A stretch of DNA of 64,000 nt from Brassica napus (GCF_020379485.1 NC_063448.1:5479726-5543725), one strand, 5' to 3'. Shown: positions 1 through 12,084, numbered from the stretch's first letter. Notes: generated from the sequence alone by a model not told the origin. Numbers and translations are program-made.

Positions 1-210
1 AGTAAACCATGCTCTGTATAACGTTGAGTCTTTTAGAGTATTACTTTACTCTGGTGTCTTGGATTACTTTAGTTAGATGGTTGCTTTATAAGTAATTTTT
101 GCCCTTTCATGTTCTGTGACAAAGTATTCAGTTATTTTTGTCATATTATTTAACTTTTTCTTGCCGATGTACCCGTAGTTATTTTTTGGTGGCCTACCTT
201 CTTCAAATAT

Positions 211-1052
211 TTCGATGCCCTTGAGGGAGATTGAGGCGAAGTTGTTTGCTCTTAACGCGGTGAGCACACCTCAACATTTTATTCTTCCAATCAAGCTGCT
301 TCGTTTTAAATTTCTTGTTTTAAAGCACCCCCAAGAGGTGTAGGATCACCTTGTCTGGGTTCTTCACTGTTGATTCCTTATCTTTACTGATTCTACCGTG
401 TCAGGTTTCTGAGATTATCTTGCAAGGGGGAGAGGCTTTTGATTTTTCATTGATCATGCAATTGGTTTCTGCATTCTCTGTCAGGCCATCCAGTGAGCTC
501 AAGGGGTTTAGATGTGTTGTATGTCAGTTCATACTCTTGCTTTGTCTTTTGGCTTACCAATATTTTTCTTGTACTGTTAATGCAATCAACATTTAACTAT
601 AATCAACTTTTAGGTATATAGATCGCTGGCAGATGTTGTTAGCTCCTTTTCAAGATGGATCTCTGTTTTTCCAAGTAACGGTAGACCCTTGCTGTAAGTC
701 TACTTTCTTCAGTGACCGTTCAACATAATACAGTTACAATTCCAGTTTTTATATTCATTTCCATTCTGATTTGTATTTTTCCGGTCTCCTGTAAGGAGAT
801 GTGTATGTTCATATCTCATAACATCAATTGGTCTGATTGTATGTTTTTTTTTGCTTTCAGATTATTTCTTGCAGGAGTGATTTCTGAACCCATTTGTTCA
901 CATGCTTGTGCCTCTGCTCTTCGTAAAATTTGTGAAGATCCTCCAGCTGTAGTACAGGAAACATCTAAGTTAGACATCTTGATGCGGATAGGAGAGGTTT
1001 CAGCTTCATGCACCCCTTTCGTTAACTGTTAAGACAGGCTTCAAGTTACACT

Positions 1053-1093
<41 letters not shown>

Positions 1094-3669
1094 TGTCTCC
1101 TGAATCATTATACTTTTACTTTCCTTAGTGTTTGGATCAGTGGAATTTGGCGTTAGAAGATGAAGAAGAAGTCATTAGGGCTATCACTGTGATTCTCGGC
1201 TCTGTTGCTAACAAATAGCTACAAAATAAATTGTTAACTCAATTGCTTTCGTCCAGTTATGGAGTTCTCTCAAAACTTGTAAGTGTCTATTTTGTTCAGT
1301 TAGAAAGAGTTCTTGATCATTTTCTTGCTGCCCAAGTAACTGTTTGTTCATTATCTGCATTGATGGAAAAATAGTCAGCAAAGTGTCCACAGATGATGCA
1401 CGTCTGAAATAGAATTTGGACTAATACCTCTGATGAATATAGGTAGATGGTGACGTCGAGCCTTCTAGTAGACAGAACCCAGCAACTTACACAAGAATGG
1501 TTAGCTCTGTTACAAGAGGTCTTTACAGGTCTGCTTCTGTGACTGCTGTATTTACTATTTTGCTTAAATGCTTTTTAATCAAGCAGCCAGCGTGGGAACT
1601 TCAATTCATCTATGAAAACATTCCATAGTTGACATTGCATATTTTCGTTCTGATAACTTTTGATAACTGCAAACCATGATCTTTGGAACTTGGAAGCTTT
1701 TTTATTAGAGGTACAAATATTGATAAGAATATATGATTGATGAAGTTGTTTTTCACTTGTTCAATGATTTAGGATTGGAACTGTATTCAGCCACCTTGCC
1801 ACGTCTCTGTCATCTGTCCCTGTGGCGGATGGTCCAATCCTTTCTTTGTTGACTGCGTTCTGGCCCATTTTGGAGAAGCTGTTCAGGTCTGAACACATGG
1901 AGAGTGGAAGTTTAGCTGCTGCAGCATGCCGTGCTCTTTCAGTGGCAGTTCAGTCGTCAGGTTTCAGACTCTCTTATCTCCTTATTCTACTACGTTACAT
2001 TCATCCTGTCATGCCTTAAGATCATGTAACACTTCTCTATCCCAAAGCATCTTGTACACTAGTGAATAACCAATTATATATTGCTTCCTACTGTAAGAGT
2101 CTGACTATGCCAATGATTTAGGATTATTATGGATAGTAGTTATTATATTATTTGCATTATTTACAGGTGGGCACTTTATGCTGTTACTACCCAGTGTACT
2201 GGAGTGTCTATCTAGAAATTTTCTGTCATTTCAAAGCCAGGAATGTTACATAAGAACAGGTGAGCTTCATAATTGAGGTACATACCCCACTTTGGATGCT
2301 AGCTTTGATTCATTAGGTTTCTGTCATTTAATAATATATTATAAACGAGCTCTCTGACAATATGCCTTTTCCACGCACTTATTATCACAGCGTGTGTTAT
2401 CGCTGACGAATTTTGTGAAAAGGAGGCATACGGGTCCTTGTTTATCACCACGTTTGAGAGATTTACTCAAGCATCATCACTGATGGGGATAAACTCGTGA
2501 TATATATGCGACCAAGAACCCGATTTGGTGGAATCATATGTGAATTTCGCATCAGCGTTAATCCGCGGTTGTCATAAGGTGTTGCAATCATTCCTTTGCT
2601 CGTTGAAGTTTAACTTCTTATTCATCTTGCAAAACAAAGAGGAGTCTTGTGGTGAAGGGTTGGTTCCATTTCTTTTTTGATGAAACAGGAATTGTTGGGT
2701 ACTTGTGGAACACTTCTTGAAATTTCTTTCCAAAAAGCGGCTATTTGTTGTACAGCTATGCACCGTGGCGCTGCTTTAGCTGCGATGTCGTACTTGTCAG
2801 GTATGTGTGCAGTGGTTTTACTATCTAAAACATGGCATCAACTTTTGGCATACAAGACTCTTTGGTCATAAGCATGATTAATTATGTAATGTTTTTGACA
2901 TGTACTCGGGTTTCTTGGAGCTTTCGCTTTCTTCCATGATTGAAACGGTGAATTGCAAATCGGAAGGATCATTCAGTGTGGTCACTGTCCAGGTTGTATC
3001 TCACTGTGGAGAGGGACTTTTGTCTAACCTAGTCTATGCTCTACTTGGAGTTGCAGCTATGTCAAGGGTAGTCTATGCTCTACTTGGAGTTGCAGCTATG
3101 TCAAGGGTAAAGAATTCTAAACAAAAATCTCTCCCTCAGTTATGGATTGTGGTGTCTATTGATTCACCTTTTCGGTTTGTTTTAGGTCCATAAGTGTTCG
3201 ACAATACTTCAACAATTAGCTGCGATCTGCACTTTATGTGAGAGAACGTCATGGAAAGGAATGTTGTGTTGGAAATCTCTCCAAGGATGGCTAAACTCCG
3301 CGGTTTGTCTCGTGATTACATTGAAACCGAACTCCTCTTCTGTCTTGTTCGTTCTAATTCATCTGCTGTTTGTTTCTTTTTGTTTTCAGGTGTGGGCAGA
3401 GTATCTAAAGCAAGGAGAAGCAGAAAACATAGTGAGGGAATGGTCGGAAGCTCTGGGAGGCGCAGGGATCGATTACCTTGAGAACAAAGGCTGCAACTTT
3501 GGAAGTAATAACAGTTTAGGAGGGGGGCAATATGCAAGGGAAACACGCTCGAGCACTGAAAAGATTGGTGAGAGATTTTGCGGATTCTCACCGAAAGGAT
3601 CCAACTCTAAACATCATATACATTGTTGCCTTAATGATAGAGGGCAATGCATGCATCTTCTATTTCTGA
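211..3669 (+). pseudogene. Transportin-SR / importin-13-like (MOS14 family) pseudogene, 3' part
   Basis: About thirteen exons encode HEAT-repeat segments typical of the importin-beta family transportin-SR (transportin-3/MOS14), which imports SR splicing factors into the nucleus. Recognisable pieces include LREIEAKLFALNAV (near 215-265), SEIILQGGEAFDFS (from 402), ISEPICSHACASALRK (861-996), [15 protein letters not shown] (1773-1960), [14 protein letters not shown] (2167-2259), [15 protein letters not shown] (2689-2800) and [15 protein letters not shown] (from 3390). Most exons have clean GT-AG borders. Lesions: TAG at 1216-1218, where the family has a Glu; TGA at 2498-2500; no AG at the acceptor before the exon starting near 2910; and a frame change at the six-G run 3522-3527, after which the family C-terminus continues in another frame to a TGA at 3667-3669. 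A 39-bp in-frame tandem duplication also duplicates a splice donor. N-terminal exons would lie left of the window. MOS14 identity is from memory; a close importin-13 homologue is equally possible. Confidence 0.85.
1058..1087. repeat. (TA)n microsatellite
   Basis: An uninterrupted run of about fifteen TA dinucleotides lies in an intron of the transportin-like pseudogene. Further TA tracts occur near 43549-43577 and 44968-44991. Confidence 0.9.
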
Positions 3670-3862
3670 TGTACAGTAGGAGAATAATACTACATTTGAG
3701 ATTGAATCTTGATGAGAAGAACAATATACATCCATTGTTAACATCTAATATATCTATTTCAAAACTACTTGTTAGAGGCAAAGACAATATTTATTAGATT
3801 AAAATTTCATCATTATAAAGGGAGATGTACAAGGAAAGTTGGATTATATTTTTGGGTAGTTT

Positions 3863-4639
3863 TCAGACATCAACGGAGATAGTGTACAAGACCTTAGCGC
3901 GATCCAAGATAGGATCAAGAGTGAGGATAGCATTGGAACACTCAAGCAGGCCAAACATAAAGCCCCATTTGTTGCACCCTTTAAACGAAAACTCAGCACA
4001 CCAAATGCCCACGCTCTTTTCTGGTACGAGCTCTTTCCAGAAGACAACAACATTGTGGCCAGAGCCGGCGAGTTTGGCCCCGGGAAGTATATCTTCAAGG
4101 CATTTGGTGAAATTGCGCGTCGTCTTCTCCCACACTCTTGCCATCTTCCCACCAAAGTGAGCCACTCTCGATCTAGTGAGCTTGTCCTGCAGCCGTTTCA
4201 TTGGGTGACTTAACAACTCAGTCCAATTCATCCCCACTCCAGCACACCGATCCAACTCATGTGGCTCACACCAATAAATACACCCGTCGTTACCAACACT
4301 GTATAACACGTTATCAACCACACACCAATCCCTTCTATTCATAGACGGTGATTCTAGCCTCGCCGGACTCCCTCTCCCCCATTTACACTGGCTTAGGGAG
4401 TAGAAGAAGGTTCTATTCCATAAATCAATCACGTATATCTTGTCCTCTATCACCACACTCCCATGGATCAAACTCATCCTAGGGCGTGTATCCGGATCCT
4501 CCTCGTCCGGCACTTCCCCCAGTCCCTGTCTTTGCAGCCTCCCAACACGTATATCTTTCCGTTCACCACTTGAGCCGTGGCGGATGCTCGGGCCACTCTC
4601 ATGGGAGTCACTTGGTGCCAAGTGTGATACCGGCAATCC
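3863..4639 (-). pseudogene. F-box/kelch-repeat pseudogene, C-terminal part (left of the Copia insertion)
   Basis: Read on the minus strand, this is the C-terminal half of a Brassicaceae F-box/kelch-repeat protein, a family of SCF ubiquitin-ligase substrate receptors. The kelch signature NGKIYVLGG is encoded near 4560-4530, followed in a different frame by EDKIYVIDLW, WCVVDNVLYSVG and ELVPEKSVGIWCAEF, ending at a stop just below 3863. Joining the two reading frames needs a frameshift near 4520, so the gene was probably dead independently of the transposon. At 4640-4644 the sequence runs into the AAGAG target duplication of the Copia element; the N-terminal half continues at 9485-9801. The overall frame and residue spacing fit the family, but I cannot name a specific orthologue. 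Confidence 0.85.
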
Positions 4640-4644
4640 AAGAG

Positions 4645-5056
4645 CGTTGGGTTTTCCCTCATTAGCCTAAGTTTAATCTTTAATCAAGCTATAACCAAGA
4701 AGTCCAAGAAGAAAGAAATATCTAGAGAAAAATAGAGAAGGATGAAGAAGTGTGTAGAAAAGGAAGTGTTTAGAAGATGAAGTGTGTAGAAGATGAAGTG
4801 TGTAGAACTAACTTGTAGTTTCCACTTACTAGTATAAATAGGGGTGCTTAGCACCATTTGTAATCATCCCACATCAAGAAAAGCAATTGAGAGAAAACAT
4901 TCAAAAAAGAGTTCTAAGAAAGATTCTAAAAGAATCTTCAAACACAAGCCTTAGTAGAAAATCCCTTTCCCAAATACAAAAGCTATCAAAAATATAAACC
5001 GTCTACATTTCATCTTAACCTCTCAAAAAAAATATTATCCGCCAATTTTCCCAACA
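4645..5056 (+). repeat. 5' LTR of Copia-1
   Basis: 412 bp. The left copy starts CGTTGGG and the right copy TGGTGGG, so the ancestral start was probably TGTTGGG, each LTR having one change. It ends CCAACA. It contains a TATA-like TATAAATAGG near 4832-4841 and a short internal repeat of a GTGTAGAAGATGAA-type unit near 4750-4805. This LTR drives element transcription; the tRNA-Met primer site starts two bases after it. Confidence 0.92.
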
Positions 5057-5058
5057 GC

Positions 5059-5070
5059 TGGTATCAGAGC
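5059..5070 (+). promoter_or_regulatory. Primer-binding site (initiator tRNA-Met) of Copia-1
   Basis: TGGTATCAGAGC is the standard plant Copia minus-strand primer site, placed two bases after the 5' LTR end. Confidence 0.93.
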
Positions 5071-5100
5071 AAGGTTACCGTTATCTTTGAAGAAGTGAAG

Positions 5101-8100
5101 ATGGAGGCCACCGTTACCTTTGAAGGTGACATGTTCAAGCTCACGACGGACAACTTCTCTTATTGGAAACCGATGATGGAAGATCACTTTTATTGTAAGG
5201 ATTTGCATGAGCCCATCATCATGAAGGATAAGCCGGAAGGAAAGGATGATAAAGCATGGGAGATTCTTAATAGAAAGGTGGTTGCTGTAATCCGTAAGTA
5301 TGTCGACCGATCTCTCTTTGAACATGTCTCTACCTACACAAATGCTTTTGAATTATGGACAAAACTTGAATCCATGATTCAAAAGAAAACACCTCGAAAC
5401 AAAGCTCTTCTTGTTCGACGGTTGGTAAAGTTGGAGTACAAGGATGGCCAGAGCATGATGGAGCACTTGAACAATTTCAAGGGGATTGTAAATCAGCTTA
5501 ACAAAGTTGATATGAAGGTTGACGACGAAATGCAAGCCCTTTTACTCCTTAGTTCACTACCGGAGACTTGGGACACACTAGTTGTCACTCTAAGCAATTC
5601 AACACCGGAGGGAAAGCTTACCATGGACACCGTCACTGATAGCCTTCTAAACGAAGAAGTTCGCAGGAAGGAGCGAGGTTCGAGTTCTTATTCGGAAGCT
5701 AACATTGTTGATAGACGAGGTAGAAAAGAGACTCGTGGCCAAAACAGAAGCAGAGGACGAGACCAATCTCGAGGAAGATCTAAGTCACGTTCGAGAGTCA
5801 CCTGCTATTACTGTGGCAAGCCGGGTCACATGAAGTCGGAATGTCGGTTTTTCAAGAAAGACAAACAAGCCGGTAATATCAAACCAGACCGGCTCAATCC
5901 TACAAATAAGCATGAAGACAAGACTACCACCATTGTGGAAGAACAGAGCAAAGAATTATATCTCGTTGGAGAATGTAATCTTAGCTCTGATGATAGCTCA
6001 TGGATCATTGATTCTGGTGCTTCTCTTCACGTCACCCCTCATGGAAGCTTTTTCACAACCTATCAAAGTGGTGACTTTGGTAATGTTCAAATGGGAAATC
6101 AAGGAAGAAGCAAGATCGTTGGAAAGGGGGATGTTATTCTTACATCAAACACTGGATGTAAGATATTTCTCAAGGATGTGAGACATGTTCCCGACATGCG
6201 ACTCAATCTCATATCAACCGGAAAGCTCGATGATGCCGGCTTGGACAGTCATTTTGGTGGTGGCAAATGGAAGTTAACCAAAGGAAGTTTGATCATGGCT
6301 CGAGGAAGAAAGGAAGGCTCATTATACGTGACTCAAGCCAAACTTTGCAAGGAAGAAGTAAATGTCGCAAGTGATGACATGGATATATGGCACCGAAGAC
6401 TCGAGCATATGAGTGAGAAAGGTTTAAATATACTTTCTCGCAAGAAACTTCTTCCTGATATGAAAGGTATTTCTCTCTCACCATGTCATGATTGCTTAGC
6501 CGGAAAACAACATAGAGTCGCTTTCCGAAGATCATCTACGCCTATGAGAAGAAAGCATATTCTTGATCTTGTGCATACTGACGTATGCTCCATGTCCGAG
6601 AAATCCAATGGAGGGGCATCATATTTCGTCACCTTTATTGATGACCATTCAAGGAAGGTATGTGTATACCTTTTGAAGTCAAAAGATCAAGTTCTTGATG
6701 CTTTCAAGGAGTTTGTAGCCCAAGCAGAGCGAAGTACGGGTCAAAAACTCAAGTGTGTTCGATCTGAGAATGGTGGAGAGTACCGAGGTCCCTTTGAAGC
6801 GTTTTGCAAAGCTCATGGAATCAGGATGGAGAAGACACCACCAAAGACGCCACAACTGAACGGGCTAGCTGAAATAATGAATCGAACGATCACAGAAAGA
6901 GTTCGATGCATGCTCTCTCACGCTAAACTACCCAAGCCATTTTGGGGAGAAGCCATAAAGACTGCAGTGGACGTCATAAATCTTACACCATCAGTTCCTT
7001 TGGAAGGCGATGTCTCGGAGGAAATTTGGTCGGGTAAGAAGGTCTCTTACAACCATTTGAAGGTGTTCGGTTGCAGAGCGTTTGTTCATATACCTAAGGA
7101 TGAACGAACCAAGCTAGACTCCAAGACTAAAGAGTGCATCTATCTTGGATCACCAAGAGATGATTTTGGCTATCGGCTTTGGGATCCGGTTAACAGAAAA
7201 ATTATCCGGAGCAGAGATGTTGTTTTCTTCAAAGATCAAACAATCGAAGACATCAACAAATCAAAGAAACCAAAGCTAAGGGTTGTAAGGAATGAAGATT
7301 CTCATAAGCCTCAAGATCATGAACAAGTGATTGGAGATGATGGCGAAGGGGATCCTATCATGGACCCGAATGGTGATGAAGGTGAAGAAGAAGTTCAAGT
7401 GGAGCCAGAGGAAGAACATGAGCCAAGAAGGTCTGGAAGAGAGACAAGACCATCTGTAAGATATTATCGAGATGAGTACGTTAATCTTACAGATGAGGGG
7501 GAGCCTCAAAGCTATGAGGAGGCCATAGGAGACACTCATAAAGATAAGTGGGTTGAAGCTATGCAAGATGAAATGCAATCCTTGCATGATAATCACACTT
7601 ATGAGCTGATGAAGCTACCAAAAGGAAAGAGAGCCTTGAAGAACAAGTGGGTGTACAGGTTGAAGCATGAGGAGAGAAACTCAAATCCAAGATACAAAGC
7701 TCGATTGGTTGTGAAAGGATTCAACCAGAAGAAAGGCATTGATTTTGAAGAAATATTCTCTCCAGTGGTGAAGATGTCCTCTATCCGAGTGGTTCTTGGT
7801 CTAGCAGCGGTTCTAGACTTGGAGATTGAACAACTCGATGTCAAGACGGCCTTTCTACATGGTGAACTCGAGGAGGAGATCTATATGAAGCAACCTGAAG
7901 GATTCAAGGTTACAGGAAAAGAAGACTTGGTGTGCCGATTAAAGAAGAGTCTTTACGGTCTCAAGCAAGCTCCAAGACAATGGTACAAGAAGTTTGACTC
8001 CTTCATGGTGGATCACAACTTCAAGAGATCATTGCGTCTTTATAAAGAGGTACGAAAGCGGCGACTTTCTCATATTATTGCTCTATGTTGATGATATGTT

Positions 8101-9055
8101 AATTGTGGGTCAAGATCGCAACAAGATAGCCGCATTGAAGAAAGATTTGGGAAGATGTTTTGCGATGAAAGATCTGGGGCAAGCGAGAAAGATTCTTGGA
8201 ATGAAGATCACTCGGGATAGACCAAATAAGCTTTTATGGTTGTCCCAAGAAAGATATGTTGAAAGGGTGTTGGAGAGATTCAACATACACAAAGCAGAGC
8301 CGGTGAGCACTCCACTTGGTGGACATTTCAAGCTAAGTTCGAAGCAAAGTCCAACAAGTGAGAAGGAGAAAGAGGAAATGAAGACTACCCCATATGCATC
8401 AGCAGTGGGTAGTCTCATGTATGCTATGGTGTGCACCAGACCCGACATTGCCTATGCCGTAGGAGTTGTGAGTCACTTTCTCGCCAATCAAGGAAAAGAA
8501 CATTGGGAAACAGTTAAGTGGATCCTACGCTATCTACGAGGCACAACGAAGAAGTGTCTATGTTTTGGCAATGGAAAATTGGAGTTGAACGGTTACACTG
8601 ATGCAGATTGGGCTGGTGATAAAGATTCAAGGAAATCTACATCAGGATTTGTGACTACCTTTGCAGGGGGAGCTGTTTCTTGGCAATCAAAGCTACAAAA
8701 GTGTGTTGCCTTATCCACCACGGAAGCGGAGTACATCGCAGCAACGGAAGCATGCAAGGAGATGCTATGGATGAAGAACTTCTTGCTTGAGTTGGGAGTA
8801 AAGCAAGAAAAATACAACATGCTATGTGACAACCAAAGTGCTATTCACTTAGCAAAGAATCCAACGTTTCACTCTCGCTCGAAGCACATTGACATTCGGC
8901 ATCATTGGATCCGAGAAGTTCTTGAAGAGAAACTCATACATCTCACAAAGGTACACACCGACGAAAACTGGTCAGACTTTATGACCAATGTATTACCGAT
9001 CAAGAAGTTTGAAGATTGCTGCAAAGGCATGGGCATGGCAACTGTCTCGGGCTAA
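5101..9055 (+). pseudogene. Copia-1 gag-pol polyprotein, one frameshift
   Basis: The reading frame starts at the ATG at 5101, 30 bases after the primer site, and runs open to about 8020. Gag with an arginine-rich stretch comes first, then a CCHC zinc knuckle (CYYCGKPGHMKSEC, near 5806-5847). The aspartic protease core IDSGASLHV is near 6006-6032. Integrase has its HH-CC finger (CHDCLAGKQH near 6484) and the D, D and E active-site regions (LVHTDVC; SENGGEY; LNGLAEIMNR). Reverse transcriptase begins near 7650. Near 8020 the frame changes and pol continues from 7994-9055 in another frame, with the YVDDM catalytic motif (near 8085-8099) and RNase H ending in a stop at 9053-9055. The shift lies just before the catalytic motif, so the element cannot make an intact polyprotein from this copy. 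Confidence 0.93.
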
Positions 9056-9073
9056 ATCGGGAAGGGGGAGATT

Positions 9074-9484
9074 TGGTGGGTTTTCCCTCATTAGCCCAAG
9101 TTTAATCTTTAATCAAGCTATAACCAAGAAGCCCAAGAAGAAGAAATATCTAGAGAAAAATGGAGAAGGATGAAGAAGTGTGTAGAAAAGGAAGTGTGTA
9201 GAAGATGAAGTGTGTAGAAGATGAAGTGTGTAGAACTAACTTGTAGTCTCCACTTACTAGTATAAATAGGGGTGCTTAGCACCATTTGTAATCATCCCAC
9301 ATCAAGAAAAGCAATTGAGAGAAAACATTCAAGAAAGATTTCTAAGAAAGATTCTAAAAGAATCTCCAAACACAAGCCTTAGTAGAAAATCTCTTTCCCA
9401 AATACAAAAGCTATCAAAAATATAAACCGTCTACATTTCATCTTAACCTCTCAAACAAAATATTATCCGCCAATTTTCCTAACA
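9074..9484 (+). repeat. 3' LTR of Copia-1
   Basis: 411 bp, near-identical to 4645-5056 with one single-base indel and about 13-14 substitutions by eye. It is preceded by a polypurine tract and followed directly by the AAGAG target duplication. It could supply a polyadenylation or readthrough signal into the kelch relic on the right. Confidence 0.92.
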
Positions 9485-9810
9485 AAGAGTAAGACACCCG
9501 ACGTGCGCTCGCCGTTAACCAATCCACCGAAAACATAGATGCTCCAGTCCAACGACACCACGGCGGATCCTTCCCGAGGCTGAGACGGGAAAAAAGGTAT
9601 GGGCTGAGCCCGCTTCACGGTCTTCCCGGTGGCAGGGTCTAGCGTTGGGTGGGGGACGAACCAGCGTGGGATTAAGTGCGGAGGCAGGCCTAAGCTCACA
9701 TAGACGCACTTCTCCGCGTGACCCATCAGCGATCTTGTCTTGTAAAACTCTGGCGAAACCACCAGCGAACTAAATCTCTTGGAGACGAGATGTTTATCAA
9801 CTTCTACTGT
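9485..9810 (-). pseudogene. F-box/kelch-repeat pseudogene, N-terminal part (right of the Copia insertion)
   Basis: Minus-strand reading gives HLVSKRFSSLVVSPEFYKTR, the end of an F-box region followed by the typical 'SKRFRSLL.SPELYKTRS' linker, then the first kelch segment with VVSLDWSIYVFGGLVNG. It breaks off at the Copia insertion (9484/9485) and resumes at 4639. Upstream of about 9810 the F-box helix that should precede the SKRF motif is not recognisable, so the 5' end is also lost. The region beyond (9810-9905) contains a roughly 20-bp duplicated stretch (GACGCTTCCTTCGTGACTTT at about 9827 and 9895). Confidence 0.85.
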
Positions 9811-9829
9811 GTTTGAGTTTCCCGAGAGA

Positions 9830-10710
9830 CGCTTCCTTCGTGACTTTGTGGATTACCATTCTTAGGTGTTGGGTTGGACGCTTCCTTCCATAAAGACGCT
9901 TCCTTCGTGACTTTATAGCTTCTTCACCTAAATGTTTGGTCAAGAAAAGAACATCAGAAGCGGTCAGTGGAGTGAGCTGCTCGCAATCTATAGGGGAGTC
10001 CTTACAAAACCAATAACATCATGTCTTGCATGTGCATGTCCTATATAGGTATAATGGCTATGTTCAATTCCCCATGTGTACTCCACCGAAGAATCCTTTG
10101 AAATTATCCTGAGAACTGCACTAAAATTGTGTAGTGAACTGATCAATAAAAGTTAGATGATTTTATTTTAAGGAGATCTGAGCTAAAAAGATTTGTTTTA
10201 ACTAGTAAACTATATTTACTACTTTAAGCACTGAAATCTTTTTAAAAGTTTGGCGAAGGCGTGTTAACTTTGTTGAAATTCTTATTTTTCAAGTCTCATT
10301 TGCATGCATCCAACAATACCATAAAATGGTTCATGTAAATATTAAAAACAAACATGTTCGCAATCCTTTGGTATTGCTTAAAAGAAAAATAATTAAAATA
10401 TTATTTTATCCCATTCTGAAAGAATATGTAATAAGGTTGGGAGACTAACAATTGATAACAAATTGTTGCATTAAAGCTCAAATTATCAATACACTATAAA
10501 CTCTATAAATTAATACTCGATAAATTAATAAAACTTTCTGATTTAAATTGGACCGACTCAAAATGTAACACAAATCGATAAGATAATAAGATAATACGTT
10601 TTTAAAAAAATCTATGTAAATATATGATCCATTAAAATTATAAATTAATAATTTATATGTTATACATTTTATATATGTACAAACAAATGAATATATTGTT
10701 GTTTTATCTT
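9830..10710. repeat. Segmental duplication, copy A left block (unrecognised gene piece plus AT-rich spacer)
   Basis: This block is similar along its length to 14170-15620. Shared landmarks include TTAGGTGTTG(A/G)GTTGGA, the TCTTGCA(T/G)GT(A/G)CATGTC stretch, CTCATTTGCATGCATCCAAC and the CGATA-rich AT segment ending TATATGTACAA. Copy A is then followed by eRF1 and LWD pseudogenes, whereas copy B joins straight to the GAPA upstream block. Confidence 0.8.
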
Positions 10711-10732
10711 TACGATGGAATTATCTTTATAT

Positions 10733-11699
10733 CAAGAGTCGTCTCAACCGGAACCATTGTTAACGATGATGGCAAAGAGAAGAAGTCACGTTTGATTTCG
10801 AGCGCTTTAGGCCATTAACGCTTCCTTGTACTTATGTGACAAAAAGTTCCATACTGAGGCCTTGAATGAGCTTCTTGAGTCTGATGATAAGTTTGGTTTT
10901 ATCGTGATGGATGGTAATGTGACACTGTTTGGGTCTTTGAAGAGGTTCTTCACAAGTTTACCAGTTGATCTCCCTAAGAAGCATGGAAGAGGAGGACAAT
11001 CTGCGCTTCGTTTTGCTCGTCTTAGGAAGGAGAAGAGACACAACTATGTCAGGAAAACAGCTGAGGTTGCTACTACGCAGTTTTACATCAACCCGGCTAC
11101 AAGTCAGCCTAATGTCGCTGGTCTGATTCTTGGTGGTTCAGCTGGTTTCAAAACTGAGCTTAGCCAGTCTGAGATGTTTGATCCGCCTCTTCAAGCAAAG
11201 ATACTGAACATAGTCGATGTTTCTTACGGAGGTGAAAACGGTTTCAACAAAGCGATTGAACTGTTTGCTGAGATTCTCTCCAACGTGAAGTTCATACAGG
11301 AGAAGAAACTGATTGGGAAGTACTTTGAGGAGATAAGTCAGGAGACGGGGAAGTATGTGTTTGGTGTGGAGGACACTTGTAAAGGCTCTGGAGATGGGTG
11401 CTATAGAGACACTTATTGTGTGGGAGAATCTTGATATCAGCAGGTACGACCAGTGGAGAAGTTTTGGTGAAGCATTTTGGGAAAGACTGATCAATGCAAC
11501 TTCCATGACGCAGAGACCAACGCTGAGCTAGAAGTATGCCTCTGCTAGAGTGGTTGTAAACTTGAGAGTTTGTGACTAAAAAGTCCCAAGAAGGGTCACA
11601 GTTTTTGCAGAGGGTTTGGTGGTATACTTCGTTACCAGCTTGATATGAGGACGTTTGAGTGAGTTATCTGATGGTGAGCTTTATGAGGATTCTGATTAA
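10733..11699 (+). pseudogene. eRF1 (peptide chain release factor subunit 1) pseudogene, 5'-truncated
   Basis: Similarity to eukaryotic release factor 1, which recognises stop codons and triggers peptidyl-tRNA hydrolysis, begins mid-protein with GTIVNDDGKEKK (near 10757). After a one-base frame change near 10811 it continues through [57 protein letters not shown] and [21 protein letters not shown] further frame change near 11375 gives a premature TGA at about 11432. Downstream pieces (HFGK, SQEGSQFCRGFGG, LRYQLDMR) lie in shifting frames, and the coding end is marked by the family-like terminus ending GAT TCT GAT TAA (11697-11699). The first ~120 residues, including the NIKS stop-codon-recognition region, are absent. 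Intronless, as I recall for plant eRF1. Clearly non-functional. Confidence 0.9.
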
Positions 11700-12084
11700 A
11701 ATGAACGAACAGATCGATATTTGCTTATCTCTTTATCATCTTCTACATCAGTTTTCTGTGTCTGCTAGACATATTTTGTTGTAACTGATTATAATTTGAG
11801 GATTCTGAACATTTTTTTTTGGTTTCTGGTTTTATTTTCCCGGGAAAATCTATTGTGAAGACGGAGATAAACGGTTAAACCTTCTATATTTCAAACGGCA
11901 TCGTTCTTTGTCAAAACTTAAATGCATCGTTTATTGGCGGGTTAAAATAAATCTGAATGAAATATATTTTAATAGACAAAGATTTATGAGATTTATCCAT
12001 CTTCTCTGAGTGATGAGCTATAGAAGCCGAAGAAGCTGCGGCAGCGGTTTCTAGAGTTCTCTTCCGATCAGATTCAAACACACG

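Larger units (their letters stand above)
4645..9484 (+). mobile_element. Complete Ty1/Copia LTR retrotransposon (Copia-1) inserted in the kelch gene
   Basis: A 4840-bp element is bounded by two near-identical LTRs (4645-5056 and 9074-9484) and a 5-bp target duplication AAGAG (4640-4644 and 9485-9489). A primer-binding site TGGTATCAGAGC (5059-5070), complementary to initiator tRNA-Met, follows the 5' LTR. A purine-rich tract (AAGGGGGAG, 9062-9070) precedes the 3' LTR. Domain order is gag zinc knuckle, protease, integrase, reverse transcriptase, RNase H, which defines Copia rather than Gypsy. By eye the LTRs differ at about 13-14 positions in 411, suggesting an insertion on the order of a million years ago (inference with a generic plant rate). 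One frameshift in pol makes it non-autonomous as it stands. Confidence 0.95.

Noticed and set aside
7276..7596. 106-codon minus-strand ORF within Copia-1
   Set aside because: Antisense shadow of the acidic linker between integrase and reverse transcriptase.
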